Positions 1 to 8,100 of a stretch of 64,000 bases of DNA are shown one piece after another. The stretch's first letter is position 1. The number at the start of each line of letters is the position of its first letter. This stretch comes from Mycobacterium sp. 852002-10029_SCH5224772 (GTDB lineage: Bacteria > Actinomycetota > Actinomycetes > Mycobacteriales > Mycobacteriaceae), in the NCBI RefSeq assembly GCF_001667315.1, contig NZ_LZHT01000094.1, positions 1 to 64,000 of the forward strand, read 5' to 3'. Under the pieces are notes generated by a model, which saw only the letters and a program-made list of their open reading frames with translations, was not told the origin of the DNA and ran no database searches. The translations under genes and the position numbers were made by a program.

Positions 1-915
1 ACCGAGCGCGCGATGCAGCCGCTGCCCCAGCAGATCCGCCCGCCACGGCTGATCGTTGACATCGCGGATCAGCGCGTACTCCACCGACACCCGCCGGCCG
101 GTGACGTCGGCGTAATACCGTGCGGCGTCGAGCGCCTCGGCGATCTTCCACCGGTTGTTGACCGGCACCAGCGTGTCGCGCAGTTCGTCGTCGGGCGCGT
201 GCAGCGACAGCGCCAGCGTCACGGCGAGCCCTTCGTCGGCGAGTTTGCGGATCGCGGGTGCCAGGCCGACCGTCGACACCGTCACCGACCGGGCCGAAAT
301 GCCGAAACCGTGCGGCGGCGCGGCGATGATGCGCTGCACTGCGGCCACCACCCGGGCGTAGTTCGCCAACGGCTCCCCCATGCCCATGAAGACCACGTTG
401 GACAGCCGCAGACTAGGGGGGCCGAAGTCGTCGCGCAGCGCCGCGGCGCCGGCGCGCACCTGCTCGAGGATCTCGGCCGTCGACAGGTTGCGGCTCAACC
501 CGCCCTGACCGGTCGCGCAGAACGGACACGCCATGCCGCAGCCGGCCTGCGACGAGATGCACACCGTGTTGCGCTGCGGATAGCGCATCAACACCGACTC
601 CACGGTGACCCCATCGAGCGCCCGCCACAACGTCTTTCGCGTCTCGCCGGCATCGCAGGCCACCTCGGAGACCGCGGTGAGCAGGATCGGGAACATCGTG
701 TCGGCGATCGCGTCACGCAGTCCGGCCGGCAGGTCGGTCATCTGCCGCGGGTCGGCGATCAGCCGGCCGTAGTACTGATGCGCCAGCTGCTTGGCGCGAA
801 AAGCCGGCAAGCCCAGCTCGGCGACGGCGGACGCGCGGCCGTCCGCGTCGAGGTCGGCCAGGTGCCGCGGCGGCTTGCCGGGACGCGGCTCGGAGAAAAC
901 CAGTTGTTGGACCAT
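1..915 (-). CDS. rlmN: 23S rRNA/tRNA adenine-C2 methyltransferase RlmN (3' end outside window)
   Basis: Radical-SAM enzyme that methylates C2 of an adenosine in 23S rRNA and in some tRNAs. The reading frame starts with ATG at 915 ([13 protein letters not shown]) and stays open to the left edge, so about 305 N-terminal residues are present out of roughly 360 usual for the family. The iron-sulphur motif CxxxCxxC is visible as CGMACPFC, preceded by SSQAG. It lies 32 nt downstream of cdsA on the same strand and looks like the last gene of the pyrH-frr-cdsA-rlmN group. The C-terminal part and the stop codon are not seen. Confidence 0.93.
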   Translation of the reverse strand, partial: MVQQLVFSEPRPGKPPRHLADLDADGRASAVAELGLPAFRAKQLAHQYYGRLIADPRQMTDLPAGLRDAIADTMFPILLTAVSEVACDAGETRKTLWRALDGVTVESVLMRYPQRNTVCISSQAGCGMACPFCATGQGGLSRNLSTAEILEQVRAGAAALRDDFGPPSLRLSNVVFMGMGEPLANYARVVAAVQRIIAAPPHGFGISARSVTVSTVGLAPAIRKLADEGLAVTLALSLHAPDDELRDTLVPVNNRWKIAEALDAARYYADVTGRRVSVEYALIRDVNDQPWRADLLGQRLHRALG

Positions 916-947
916 GACCTGTCCAGTATCGGTCACGTTGAGCCGAC

Positions 948-1892
948 CTAGGGAACGAGCGTCAGGACCGTCCATGCCACGACCGCCGACGGCAGGACGC
1001 CGTCGAGCCGATCCATCAGTCCGCCGTGGCCGGGCAGCAGCCGGCCCATGTCCTTGATGCCGAGGTCGCGTTTGACCTGCGACTCCACCAGGTCGCCGAG
1101 CGTGCAGGTCAGCACCAGCACCACACCCAGTAGCGCGCCCACCCACGGCGGTTTGCCGGCCAGGAACGTCGCGGTCAGCGTCGCCGCGGTGATGCCCAGG
1201 ACGAGCGAGCCGGCGAGGCCCTCCCAGGACTTCTTCGGGCTGATCGCCGGGACCATCGGGTGCTTACCGAACAGCACGCCGACGGCGTAGCCGCCCACAT
1301 CCGACGCGACCGCCGTGATCATCAGGCAGAACACCCGGCCCGCGCCGTCCGCGGGGTAGACCAGCAGCGCGGCAAAGGACGCGAACAGCGGCACCCACGC
1401 GGCCAGAAAGATGGTGGCGGACGCGTCGCGCAGGTAAGTCGCCGACGCTGATCCGTCGGACGGGTCGGGCTGCTTGCGGTTGTCCTGCATGAACAACCGC
1501 CAAAACAGGCACACCACCACGGTGGCGCCGAAACCGGCCAGCGCCCCGGCGGCGTGGAACGGCCACGTCAGCCAGAGCGTGAGCTGGCCGCCGACCAGCA
1601 GCGGGATGACCGGAATGATGAATCCCGCTTCGCGCAACCGCCGAACCACCTCATGCGTGGCGACCAGGATCGCCATCGCCACGATCGGCACCCAGAAGCG
1701 GGGAGCGAACACCAGCGTGACGACCAAAGCGCCGCCGATGCCGGCGCCCACCGCGATCGCGGCGCGCAGGTCGCGTCCGGCCCGCGAGGTCTTCTTGGCC
1801 GGCTGCCGCACCGCCGTGAAAGAAGATTCCGGCTTGGCCGCGGCCGCCGGTTCGTCGGGCGGGGTGCCTGCGCCGGGATCTGGGTTAGCCAC
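948..1892 (-). CDS. cdsA: phosphatidate cytidylyltransferase (CDP-diacylglycerol synthase)
   Basis: Integral membrane enzyme that makes CDP-diacylglycerol from phosphatidate and CTP, the precursor for PE, PI and cardiolipin. The 314-residue protein has a polar N-terminal tail of about 40 residues, then multiple hydrophobic segments. The C-terminal family signature is present ([13 protein letters not shown] followed by [11 protein letters not shown]), which holds the metal-binding aspartates. It lies 32 nt downstream of frr; the order frr-cdsA is widely conserved in bacteria. Length and signature leave little doubt. Confidence 0.95.
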   Translation of the reverse strand: MANPDPGAGTPPDEPAAAAKPESSFTAVRQPAKKTSRAGRDLRAAIAVGAGIGGALVVTLVFAPRFWVPIVAMAILVATHEVVRRLREAGFIIPVIPLLVGGQLTLWLTWPFHAAGALAGFGATVVVCLFWRLFMQDNRKQPDPSDGSASATYLRDASATIFLAAWVPLFASFAALLVYPADGAGRVFCLMITAVASDVGGYAVGVLFGKHPMVPAISPKKSWEGLAGSLVLGITAATLTATFLAGKPPWVGALLGVVLVLTCTLGDLVESQVKRDLGIKDMGRLLPGHGGLMDRLDGVLPSAVVAWTVLTLVP

Positions 1893-1924
1893 GGGCCTGA
1901 ATCACCTCAGCTGCCGAACGGTCG

Positions 1925-2482
1925 CTAGACCTCCAGCAGCTCGCCTTCTTTGTGCTTGACCAACTCTTCAATCTGGGTGGTGTACTGGTGCGTGGTCTTG
2001 TCCAGGTCCTTTTCGGCCCGGCCGACCTCGTCCTCGCCGGCCTCGCCGTCCTTGCGGATGCGGTGCAGCTCCTCCATCGCTTTGCGACGGATGTTGCGCA
2101 CCGAGACCTTGGCGTCCTCCCCCTTGCTCTTGGCCTGTTTGACCAGCTCGCGGCGGCGCTCCTCGGTGAGCTGCGGGACCGCCACCCGGATCAGGGTGCC
2201 GTCGTTGGTGGGGTTCACACCCAGGTCGGAGTTGCGGATCGCCGTCTCGATCGCGCCCACCTGGCTGGCCTCGTAGGGCTTGATCACCACCAGGCGTGCC
2301 TCGGGCACGTTGATGCTGGCCAATTGCGTGATGGGGGTGCTCGAGCCGTAGTAATCGATCACAATCCGGGAGAACATCCCCGGGTTGGCGCGCCCGGTCC
2401 GGATCGTCGACAAGTCGTCACGGGCAACCGCTACGGCCTTCTCCATTTTCTCTTCCGCGTCGAAGAGAGCCTCGTCAATCAT
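1925..2482 (-). CDS. frr: ribosome recycling factor
   Basis: Cytoplasmic factor that, with EF-G, splits the post-termination ribosome. The 185-residue length is exactly that of the family. The opening [17 protein letters not shown] and the conserved RTGRANP segment (near residue 30) are typical, and the C-terminal half is the expected charged three-helix bundle. Start ATG at 2482 is set by a GAGGAGGAG ribosome-binding site. That site and the ATG lie inside the first copy of a 50–53 bp tandem repeat separating frr from pyrH, so its translation signal is itself duplicated upstream. Confidence 0.97.
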   Translation of the reverse strand: MIDEALFDAEEKMEKAVAVARDDLSTIRTGRANPGMFSRIVIDYYGSSTPITQLASINVPEARLVVIKPYEASQVGAIETAIRNSDLGVNPTNDGTLIRVAVPQLTEERRRELVKQAKSKGEDAKVSVRNIRRKAMEELHRIRKDGEAGEDEVGRAEKDLDKTTHQYTTQIEELVKHKEGELLEV

Positions 2483-2642
2483 GTGCGCCGCTCCTCCTCA
2501 TCACTGCGTTCTGCATCGTCGTCGGCGCGGATCATGTGCGCCGCTCCTCATCACTGCGTTCTGCATCGTCGTCGGCGCGGATCATGTGCGCCGCTCCTCA
2601 TCACTGCGTCCTGCATCGTCGTCGGCGCGGATCATGTGCGCC
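2478..2642 (-). repeat. MIRU-like tandem direct repeat between pyrH and frr
   Basis: Three near-identical units (2478–2530, 53 bp; 2531–2580, 50 bp; 2581–2630, 50 bp) are followed by a 12-bp partial copy at 2631–2642. Copy 1 differs by one extra CTC triplet; copy 3 differs from copy 2 by one base. Read on the coding strand, each unit contains GACGACGATGCAG, then GATGAGGAG, then GCGCACATGAT, so every unit repeats the frr ribosome-binding site and start codon. Size, intercistronic position and this core resemble mycobacterial interspersed repetitive units (MIRU). Copy number may vary between strains, as at MIRU-VNTR loci. Confidence 0.85.
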
Positions 2643-2650
2643 ACTTCCCC

Positions 2651-3448
2651 TCAGGTGGTGACCAGAGTCCCGATCTTCTCACCAGCGACCGCACGGGCGA
2701 TATTGCCATTGGTCAGCAGGTTGAACACCAGGATCGGCATGCCATTGTCCATGCACAGGCTGAACGCGGTGGCATCGGCCACTCGTAGCCCGCGGTCGAT
2801 GACCTCACGATGACTGATCGCGGTGATCAATTCGGCCTCGGGATACTGCCGCGGATCCGCGGAGAAGACGCCATCGACGGCCTTGGCCATCAACACCACC
2901 TCGGCGCCGATCTCCAGAGCTCGCTGCGCGGCGGTGGTGTCGGTGGAGAAGTACGGCAACCCCATGCCGGCACCGAAGATCACGACCCGCCCCTTCTCCA
3001 GGTGGCGCACGGCGCGCAAGGGCAGGTACGGCTCGGCGACCTGGCCCATGGTGATCGCGGTCTGGACGCGGGTGACGATTCCTTCCTTCTCCAGGAAGTC
3101 TTGCAGCGCAAGGCTGTTCATGACCGTGCCCAGCATGCCCATGTAATCCGAACGGGTGCGTTCCATGCCGCGCTGCTGCAGCTGCGCTCCCCGGAAGAAG
3201 TTGCCGCCGCCGATCACGACGGCGACCTGGACGCCGCCGCGGACCACCTCCGCGATCTGTTGCGCCACCCGCGCCACGACGTCGGGATCCAGGCCGACCT
3301 GGCCGCCGCCGAACATTTCGCCGCCAAGCTTGAGTAGCACTCGCGAATACCTGGCCCGGGTCGGCGGCTGGCCGGAAGCCAGTCCATTCGTCGGTTCCTG
3401 CCTCGGAGCCGCCGGGCCGGCGACGTGGGGCTCCCTGGACTCCGTCAT
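2651..3448 (-). CDS. pyrH: uridylate kinase (UMP kinase)
   Basis: Amino-acid-kinase-fold enzyme that phosphorylates UMP to UDP in pyrimidine nucleotide synthesis. The frame is open further upstream to 3535, but ATG at 3448 ([12 protein letters not shown]) is chosen because AGGAG lies just 5' and it gives 265 residues, near the 261 recalled for M. tuberculosis. The core begins at about residue 35 with [20 protein letters not shown] and the C-terminal [11 protein letters not shown] are conserved. The Pro/Ala-rich N-terminal extension of about 30 residues is a mycobacterial trait. It heads the pyrH-frr-cdsA-rlmN operon. Confidence 0.95.
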   Translation of the reverse strand: MTESREPHVAGPAAPRQEPTNGLASGQPPTRARYSRVLLKLGGEMFGGGQVGLDPDVVARVAQQIAEVVRGGVQVAVVIGGGNFFRGAQLQQRGMERTRSDYMGMLGTVMNSLALQDFLEKEGIVTRVQTAITMGQVAEPYLPLRAVRHLEKGRVVIFGAGMGLPYFSTDTTAAQRALEIGAEVVLMAKAVDGVFSADPRQYPEAELITAISHREVIDRGLRVADATAFSLCMDNGMPILVFNLLTNGNIARAVAGEKIGTLVTT

Positions 3449-3776
3449 CAGACTCCTCGCATGAGAGTGCCATCCCGGGCGATCGCATCCGGAACGGCAT
3501 TTCACATCCTGCCTCATCGCAGCACAATGCGGCATCGGTGGGGTGCATTATGCGCACAGTTGGCGTACCGGAGCGATTTTCGAGTCTCCCGGTACCGAAT
3601 ATCTCGGCATCGAGCGCAGCGTTTGAGGCATGTGCGGCCTGGGAACCCGCTACAACGCGGTGACATAGGCAGTCTTGAGCAGTAAGGACCGGCTTCACCG
3701 CATGACCGGACCGCTCGCTCGCGATCGTCGTTGAGCGCGGATCGCTCGCAGTACGTCAACGAGGAGGAACAGATCC
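3449..3776. other. divergent intergenic region pyrH / csbD-like
   Basis: 328 bp between two divergently transcribed genes. No convincing open frame is present. One possible stress promoter points to the CsbD-like gene: GTTT at 3621–3624 and GGGAAC at 3641–3646 with a 16-nt spacer, close to the mycobacterial SigF pattern GTTT-N15-17-GGGTA. This is only a pattern match. The ribosome-binding site GAGGAGG near 3760–3767 belongs to the CsbD-like gene. Confidence 0.4.
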
Positions 3777-4016
3777 ATGGCTGAAGAAAACAAGTCGGGA
3801 CCCGCTGAAGCGGTGAAGGGCGTCGTCGAGGACGTCAAGGGTAAGGCCAAAGAGGCCGTCGGCGCGGTCGCCGGTCGCGATGACCTCACGCGTGAGGGTC
3901 AGGCACAGCAAGACAAGGCCGAAGCGCAACGCGACGCGGCGAAGAAGGAAGCCGAGGCTGAAGCCGCACGTGGCGGCGCCAAGGCGGCCGAAGAACGCCA
4001 GAAGTCCAACCAGTAA
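3777..4016 (+). CDS. CsbD-like stress protein (microaggregate-binding protein 1-like)
   Basis: Small, highly charged 79-residue protein of the CsbD general-stress type. It has the repeated AEAVKG / DVKGKAKEAVG pattern in the first 35 residues and a Lys/Glu/Ala-rich helical second half without cysteines or hydrophobic segments. ATG at 3777 follows a strong GAGGAGG. In M. avium a very similar small protein is, as I recall, named microaggregate-binding protein 1. The biochemical role of CsbD proteins is unknown; stress or stationary-phase induction is typical. A long hairpin directly downstream (4030–4065) suggests a monocistronic transcript. Confidence 0.85.
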   Translation: MAEENKSGPAEAVKGVVEDVKGKAKEAVGAVAGRDDLTREGQAQQDKAEAQRDAAKKEAEAEAARGGAKAAEERQKSNQ

Positions 4017-4029
4017 GCCTGCTGGGAAA

Positions 4030-4065
4030 GATGGGTCCGGTCCGTGCAAACGGGCCGGGCCCATC
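4030..4065 (+). terminator. hairpin terminator downstream of csbD-like gene
   Basis: A 16-bp stem (4030–4045 with 4050–4065; all positions pair, two as G-U) closes a GCAA tetraloop, 13 nt after the CsbD-like stop codon. It is followed by a weak U-rich stretch (ACTTAGTTTT). The stable stem-tetraloop structure suggests a transcription terminator or 3' stability element; strand is assigned from the upstream gene. Confidence 0.6.
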
Positions 4066-4170
4066 GACTTAGTTTTCGGCCGAGGGGGTACCCGGCCTTA
4101 ACGCTGTCAGACATCTCGCGCGAGGCGCCTACGGACCGGGGGGAACGCAGGGACCTCACGAGGTTTGGAG

Positions 4171-4929
4171 ATGTCGTTGGACATGCCGATGGACATTGTG
4201 GTGCTCACCGATGAGGCTGATTTCGAATCGGCCCTACCGGATTTGGCCACGTTTGCGCTCCCGGTGCGCGCGGCGTTGACCGCCCCTACCGACGGGCGTT
4301 GCGCCGCCGCGGATGTGGCGATCATCGACGCGCGCAGCAACATGGCTGCGGCTCAGGCGGTACGCCATCGACTGGCAACCGACAACCCCGCTACGGCGGT
4401 GGTGGCCCTGGTCGCGCCGGCGGATTGTGCGACGGTCGATGTCGACTGCACCTTCGACGATGTGATGCTGCCCGGCACCTGCGCGGAAGAGTTGCAGGCA
4501 CGGCTGCGGCTGGCCGTCCGCCGCCGACGCGGCACCGCGGACGGCACACTGAAATTCGGCGAGCTGCTGCTGCACCCGGCCAGCTTCACCGCGTCGCTGG
4601 GCGGGGACGACCTTGCTCTGACCCTCACCGAGTTCAAATTACTGAATTTCCTTGTGCTGCATGCTGGTCAGGCATTCACGCGGACCCGACTGATGCAGGA
4701 GGCGTTGGGCTATGACAGCAGCAGCCGGGTCCGTACTGTCGACGTTCACATCCGGCGACTGCGCGCCAAGCTCGGAACCCGGCACGAATTCATGGTCGGG
4801 ACCGTCCGCGGAGTCGGCTACCGAGCGGCGACCCCCCCGCAGCCGGAATGGATGGTCGCCGACTCGACGCTGACGCCGACCCGGGCGTCGAGTGCCATCC
4901 CCTATTCGCAAAGCCACTCCGGGGCCTAA
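4171..4929 (+). CDS. atypical OmpR-family transcriptional regulator (Rv2884-like)
   Basis: 252-residue orphan regulator. Residues about 1–115 resemble a degenerate receiver: a VAIIDARS segment carries one Asp at the expected phospho-site position, but the acidic pair and conserved Lys of true receivers are not evident. Residues about 128–228 form an OmpR/PhoB winged helix (LTLTEFKLLNFLVLH ... VRTVDVHIRRLRAKLG ... TVRGVGYRA). No kinase gene is nearby, so it may act without phosphorylation, as GlnR-type regulators do. ATG 4171 is preferred to an in-frame TTG at 4165 for its spacing from GAGG. Length matches Rv2884 as recalled. Targets are unknown. Confidence 0.85.
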   Translation: MSLDMPMDIVVLTDEADFESALPDLATFALPVRAALTAPTDGRCAAADVAIIDARSNMAAAQAVRHRLATDNPATAVVALVAPADCATVDVDCTFDDVMLPGTCAEELQARLRLAVRRRRGTADGTLKFGELLLHPASFTASLGGDDLALTLTEFKLLNFLVLHAGQAFTRTRLMQEALGYDSSSRVRTVDVHIRRLRAKLGTRHEFMVGTVRGVGYRAATPPQPEWMVADSTLTPTRASSAIPYSQSHSGA

Positions 4930-4959
4930 TGCCCGTCGTCACAACAGTTTTCGTGGGCG

Positions 4960-5898
4960 TCACCCGAAGAACGGGAATGCGCGCTTGCGCGCGAGCGCAT
5001 CCATGCCGTCCTGGATGGAATCCTGCACCTCGTGGTATTTGCGGTCGACGTATTCCTCGTCGTCCGCCCGCGCGGGATCGCGGTCGAGTTCCACCACGGG
5101 CATGAAACGTGTCCTGATCTTGGCCGGCAGCGGCAGCTGGGGAAGCGCCGCCGGCGCGATCCCCCACGGCAGCGAGACGGCCAGCGGGAACACCTTGAGA
5201 CGCAGTAAGCGGTCCAGCTGCAAGGCTTTGGCCAACCGGTCGCCGCGGATCAGCACCGGCATCGCGTCGGCCCCGCCGACGGTGGCGATGGGCACGATGG
5301 GCACCCCCGCCCGGATCGCCATCTTGACGAAGCCCGTCCGCCCCGCGAGGTTGGCACGATCGCGCTCGGTCCACGGGCGCAGCGAGTCCACTTCCCCGCC
5401 GGGCCACAACGCCACGTCACGCCCTTCGGCCAAGGCGGTGGCGATCGCGTCCGGCGCGGCCGGGAGCACCCCCATTGAGCGGAAGTAGCGCCCGAACAAC
5501 GGGATTGCCATCAGCGCGTCATGGGCGGTCCCATGCAGGGCGCGTTCCTGCCCGAACCGTCGCCACCATTGCAGGCCCACCGTCCAGGCGTCCCATACAA
5601 ACGGGGCTCCGGAGTGGATCCCGACCAGCAGCGCCGGCGGGGCTTCCGGAATGTTCTCCCAACCGTCGATCTCCATCCGAAACCAATAGTCCACCAGCAC
5701 GTTCCACAGATATTTCTGTCGCTGCAAGCTGGCCTCGTCCTGGCCGGAGAGATCCCATCGGCCGGCGCGCTCGGCGATCCATCCGCTCAGCCCGCCGCCG
5801 TGTCCGCTGCGCCGCTCTTCCATCGCCGCGCGCGTTTGCTCGGCGTTCCGTTGCGCTTGTTTGCGCACGCCCGCTGGCCTGTGGTCCGGATTACTCAT
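4960..5898 (-). CDS. PlsC-like lysophospholipid/glycerolipid acyltransferase
   Basis: 312-residue member of the phospholipid/glycerol acyltransferase superfamily, probably a peripheral membrane enzyme of lipid synthesis. The acceptor motif begins IHSGAPFVWD (residues about 92–101): the His is present, but the Asp is eight residues on rather than five as in classical HX4D. Other blocks fit the family: ALWPGGEVDSLRP (motif III-like) and AGVPIVPIATVGG (motif IV). The N-terminus is polar with no signal peptide. The substrate cannot be told from sequence. It is the first gene of the accessory segment and stands alone on the minus strand. Confidence 0.75.
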   Translation of the reverse strand: MSNPDHRPAGVRKQAQRNAEQTRAAMEERRSGHGGGLSGWIAERAGRWDLSGQDEASLQRQKYLWNVLVDYWFRMEIDGWENIPEAPPALLVGIHSGAPFVWDAWTVGLQWWRRFGQERALHGTAHDALMAIPLFGRYFRSMGVLPAAPDAIATALAEGRDVALWPGGEVDSLRPWTERDRANLAGRTGFVKMAIRAGVPIVPIATVGGADAMPVLIRGDRLAKALQLDRLLRLKVFPLAVSLPWGIAPAALPQLPLPAKIRTRFMPVVELDRDPARADDEEYVDRKYHEVQDSIQDGMDALARKRAFPFFG

Positions 5899-5943
5899 GA
5901 GTCCCGGATACCCCGTTCCGGCGCCCGCGATTCCCCAGGCGGC

Positions 5944-5980
5944 AAAACTCCCCGCACCATCGGAGGTGCGGGGAGTTTTT
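5944..5980. terminator. intrinsic terminator between MPT63-like and acyltransferase genes
   Basis: A perfect stem (CTCCCCGCACC at 5948–5958 pairing with 5965–5975, extended by A:T pairs) closes a 6-nt loop and is flanked by an A-tract on one side and six T on the other. It lies 18 nt after the stop codon of the minus-strand MPT63-like gene. The longer T-run follows in the plus direction, so it could work both ways. It is one of the most canonical rho-independent terminators seen in this window. Confidence 0.8.
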
Positions 5981-5998
5981 TACGGCCGGATCAGCCGA

Positions 5999-6598
5999 TC
6001 AGGCGGTGGGCGCCGGCGCAGGCGCGCCGGGTGCCGGGCTGGCGGGCGCTTCGGGTGCCGGGCTGTTCGCCGCGCCCGGTGCCGGGCTGTTCATCGTGCC
6101 AGGCGCCGAGCCGCCCTCCATGTTGGACGTCCAGATCAGAATGTCTTGCATCCCGTCGTTGTAGACGACGCCGTTGGGCGGCGCGCCGGTCACGTCGAAA
6201 TACAGCGTTCCGGTCGATTCGCTGCCCTGCGGGATCGGGGCGGGGCTAAGGCCGTTCGGCGTCCCCACCTTGTCGATCACGCGGTAGTTCTGACCATTGG
6301 GCCCGCGGGCGATGAAGTCGTTGACCATTGGGGTGACGAGGCCGGCCTCCGACCGAGCGCTGATGTCCGCCTGGTAGAGCGTGCCTTTAGGCGTGTAGCC
6401 CGGGATGCTCACATTGCTCGGCTGCAGGTTGCTCACGGTGTAATTGGTGATCAAGGCGCCGTCCACGAGTTGTTCGCTGGTGCCGAATCCCTGAATGTTG
6501 GGCGGTGGCGAAGCAAAAGCCGGCGCCGCGGCAAAAACACTCGCAGCCGCAATCGCAGCAGCGGCAACTGTCTTGACAGCCGTTTTGGTGACCTTCAT
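5999..6598 (-). CDS. secreted MPT63/MPB63-family (DUF1942) protein
   Basis: 199-residue exported protein. Residues 1–29 are a clear Sec signal peptide (MKVTKTAVKT, Ala-rich core, cleavage after AFA). The mature part (about 31–155) resembles the immunoglobulin-like MPT63 fold, with GFGTSEQLVDG near its start and TGTLYFDVTG near its end. The last 45 residues are a low-complexity Pro/Ala tail (repeats of SPAPGA/SPAPEA) not found in MPT63 itself. ATG 6598 is preferred over an upstream in-frame ATG because it starts the signal peptide and follows AAAGGA. Function is unknown; MPT63 relatives are secreted antigens. Confidence 0.85.
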   Translation of the reverse strand: MKVTKTAVKTVAAAAIAAASVFAAAPAFASPPPNIQGFGTSEQLVDGALITNYTVSNLQPSNVSIPGYTPKGTLYQADISARSEAGLVTPMVNDFIARGPNGQNYRVIDKVGTPNGLSPAPIPQGSESTGTLYFDVTGAPPNGVVYNDGMQDILIWTSNMEGGSAPGTMNSPAPGAANSPAPEAPASPAPGAPAPAPTA

Positions 6599-6835
6599 TG
6601 TCCATTCCTTTCGTAACGCACAATCGCCCCCCGTCAAGGGCATGCGGATATACGCAGCGAAATAGCCATCCGCCTACGGCTTTAAACATGTACCCGCCGC
6701 TGCATGCCAATAAAGGGTCCGCTGGCTGCTGAAATGGGTTGTTTTCGACGCCAACATCTTTGGCAACAGTGCTTAACATCTGTATCACCACTAACACCGG
6801 CGGTTCCGATTGAGCCGTGCACCGGCGGGTAATCG
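6599..6835. other. upstream region of the MPT63-like gene
   Basis: 237 bp with no supported gene. It must hold the promoter for the secreted MPT63-like protein, with AAAGGA just 5' of its ATG. The DNA is visibly more A/T-rich than the rest of the window (for example around 6650–6790), as expected for a regulatory region. No clear -10/-35 pair could be singled out. Confidence 0.4.
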
Positions 6836-7081
6836 GTGCGCTATGGCGTTCCCCGGCGCGCAGCGGGAACGCGGGCCGACCGATTTTGCGAAGGGGGCGA
6901 TCGGCTGCAACGGGGCAACTCCAAGCACAGCTCATGCGAAGACGACGAGCTCAAGCGCGACGTGGAGGGCACGGTCCACGGCAATCGATCCAGCCGCAGC
7001 GAGGAGTGGCGGGATCCCGAGCCGCCGGCCGACGACGATCCGGATGTCCGGACCGCCGGCCCCACCCGTCGCGAATCGTAA
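6836..7081 (+). CDS. possible small conserved protein (EEWRDPEP motif), perhaps decayed
   Basis: An 81-codon frame from GTG 6836 encodes an unconvincing N-terminus followed, from about residue 35, by EDDELKRDVEGTVHGNRSS and EEWRDPEPPADDDPDV. That second part resembles a small acidic actinobacterial family I recall, whose members usually begin with M plus the DELK stretch. An ATG at 6945 would start exactly there if one C (6948) were removed, hinting at a frameshift or an unusual start. There is no good ribosome-binding site for the GTG. The product ends soon after PDV, so it may be truncated. Function unknown. Confidence 0.4.
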   Translation: MRYGVPRRAAGTRADRFCEGGDRLQRGNSKHSSCEDDELKRDVEGTVHGNRSSRSEEWRDPEPPADDDPDVRTAGPTRRES

Positions 7082-7179
7082 AACGGCAAGCCGGTATGCG
7101 TTTGCCCGGCCGGCCTCCGAAATAGCAAGACATAGCAAGGCATACAAGGCGAACTTTCGAGCAAGGCAAAGGAAATCAC

Positions 7180-8019
7180 ATGGGTTTTACCGCGCAACAA
7201 CAATCCGTCCCGGGCGTACAGGCCCAGATGGATCCAATTCCCGACTGTGGTGAAAACACTTACCAGGGCTCGGGAAAACTTCTCGGCAAAAAGGCGATCA
7301 TCACCGGCGGCGACAGCGGCATCGGGCGCGCCGTCGCGATCGCCTTCGCGCGGGAGGGCGCCGACGTGCTGATCGCGTATCTCAACGAGGACGACGACGC
7401 GCGCGACGTGGCCCGCTACGTCACGAACGCCGGACGCAAATGCGTCCTGGTGCCCGGTGATCTCTCCGATGCCGCCCACTGCCGCGCCGTCGTGGACCGG
7501 GCGGTGCAGGAATTGGGCGGCGTGGACATCCTGGTCAACAACGCCGCCTACCAGATGATGCACAAAAGCCTCGACGAGATCAGCGACGAAGAGTGGGATT
7601 ACACCTTCCGGCTCAACGTGGGCGCCTATTTCTACCTGGTCAAGGCGGCCCTGCCGTTCATGAACGCCGGCTCGTCGATCATCGGCAGCTCATCGGTCAA
7701 CTCCGACACCCCCAATCCGACCCTGGCGCCCTACGCGGCGACCAAGGCGGCGATCGCCAACTTCTCCGCCAGCCTGGCTCAGCTGTTGGGCGAGAAGGGA
7801 ATCCGGGTCAACAGTGTGGCTCCCGGTCCGATATGGACACCGCTGATCCCTTCGACGATGCCGCCGGACAGCGTGGAATCCTTCGGCGACAATGTGCCGC
7901 TGGGGCGCGCCGGCCAGCCCGCCGAACTCGCGCCGATCTACGTGCTGCTGGCCTGCGATGACGCGAGCTACATCTCGGGGGCGCGGGTGGCCGTCACGGG
8001 CGGTCGGCCGATTTTGTAG
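7180..8019 (+). CDS. SDR-family NAD(P)-dependent oxidoreductase
   Basis: 279-residue classical short-chain dehydrogenase. The cofactor motif TGGDSGIG is at residues 42–49, NNAA at 120–123, catalytic Ser about 170–172, and YxxxK at Tyr185/Lys189. The 35-residue N-terminal extension (QxxxPG...MDPxPDCGE) is typical of the YhxC/YghA-like SDR subgroup often found among general-stress genes. ATG follows AAAGGA. The substrate is not predictable. A lipoprotein gene follows 81 nt downstream on the same strand. Confidence 0.88.
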   Translation: MGFTAQQQSVPGVQAQMDPIPDCGENTYQGSGKLLGKKAIITGGDSGIGRAVAIAFAREGADVLIAYLNEDDDARDVARYVTNAGRKCVLVPGDLSDAAHCRAVVDRAVQELGGVDILVNNAAYQMMHKSLDEISDEEWDYTFRLNVGAYFYLVKAALPFMNAGSSIIGSSSVNSDTPNPTLAPYAATKAAIANFSASLAQLLGEKGIRVNSVAPGPIWTPLIPSTMPPDSVESFGDNVPLGRAGQPAELAPIYVLLACDDASYISGARVAVTGGRPIL

Positions 8020-8100
8020 ACGGCGATCCTTTCGGGGGTCCTCGGGCAGGTGTAACGGGGCGCCCACGGGGTACAGCCCGGACGGGCAAACGGTGAAAGG

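Noticed and set aside
2478-2642. Possible CRISPR or attachment site
   Set aside because: Units are directly adjacent with no spacers, and no integrase or cas gene is near; MIRU fits better.
3449-3535. Longer PyrH (294 residues) starting at 3535
   Set aside because: The extra 29 residues are unlike PyrH N-termini, and AGGAG sits before ATG 3448.
4171-4929. Classical two-component response regulator
   Set aside because: Receiver lacks the acidic pair and Lys, and there is no histidine kinase gene nearby; treated as an atypical orphan regulator.
5521-6249. 242-codon plus-strand frame across the acyltransferase and MPT63-like genes
   Set aside because: Crosses a terminator and two well-supported genes on the other strand.
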